NCBI GenBank assembly: GCA_031275595.1
Contig: JAISOO010000141.1
Coordinates: forward strand, 1 to 5,848
Source of the DNA: Spirochaetaceae bacterium
GTDB lineage: Bacteria; Spirochaetota; Spirochaetia; Treponematales; Breznakiellaceae
Reading direction: 5' to 3'
Length of the DNA: 5,848 bases
Notes under the pieces: generated by a model
Seen by the model: only the letters and a program-made list of their open reading frames with translations
What the model was told of the DNA's origin: nothing
Databases searched by the model: none
Made by a program: the position numbers and the translations under genes
Shown: one piece after another, positions 5,819 through 5,848 of the stretch
How positions within the stretch are numbered: position 1 is the stretch's first letter
Layout: every line of letters starts with the position of its first letter

Positions 5819-5848
5819 TGAGCCGCACACGATTCGAACGTGTGACCC
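5819..5848 (-). tRNA. tRNA 3' part (runs off the right edge), probably tRNA-Lys
   Basis: Read on the minus strand, the last 30 bases give a variable-loop GGGTC, a perfect T-arm (stem ACACG / CGTGT around loop TTCGAAT), the 3' acceptor strand GCGGCTC and discriminator A at 5819. This matches tRNA positions 44-73. CCA is not encoded: TTT follows the discriminator, so the ends must be added by nucleotidyltransferase. The 5' acceptor strand should read GAGCCGC or a G-U variant. An acceptor starting GAGCC, the GGGTC variable loop and A73 resemble many bacterial tRNA-Lys genes; the anticodon lies outside the window, so the amino acid is a guess. It is on the same strand as murG, 74 bases upstream. 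Confidence 0.87.

Noticed and set aside
1..5848. CRISPR arrays, insertion sequences, phage or defence genes
   Set aside because: No direct-repeat array, terminal inverted repeats or recognisable transposase, integrase or defence motif is visible. Apart from the left-edge fragment, the window is ordinary housekeeping and regulatory DNA.

Overview
The window looks like a chromosomal segment of a spirochaete, most likely a Treponema of moderate GC content (perhaps a termite-gut or other host-associated species). The main reason is gene order. From memory, Treponema pallidum carries the same series (TP0523 murG, TP0522 cvpA-like, TP0521 replication clamp-loader-like, TP0520 AtoS-type kinase, TP0519 AtoC-type regulator). 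The tRNA without an encoded CCA also fits. The genus is an inference; the species cannot be read from this sequence.

Everything supported lies on the minus strand, so the genes are read from right to left. At the right edge is the 3' end of a tRNA, probably tRNA-Lys, followed by a 74-base gap that holds the only plausible promoter region. Then come murG (lipid II synthesis), a four-helix CvpA-family membrane protein, a long DNA polymerase III delta-prime-like clamp-loader subunit, a soluble PAS-domain histidine kinase, and an NtrC-family sigma-54 activator. After 29 bases an AT-richer gene of unknown function begins and runs off the left edge.

The five complete genes are chained by stop/start overlaps of 8, 8, 4 and 4 bases, and no gap among them could hold a terminator. 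They are almost certainly one transcript with translational coupling. It joins cell-wall precursor synthesis, replisome loading and a two-component system. The kinase and regulator are a natural cognate pair: the kinase lacks membrane segments and must sense something in the cytoplasm, and the regulator has every motif needed for sigma-54 activation. Its targets are not visible here.

I see no clearly new biological system. The points most worth checking are a roughly 100-residue insertion in the delta-prime-like protein, an extended linker in the kinase dimerisation domain, the weak or leaderless start of murG, and the compositionally different gene at the left edge.
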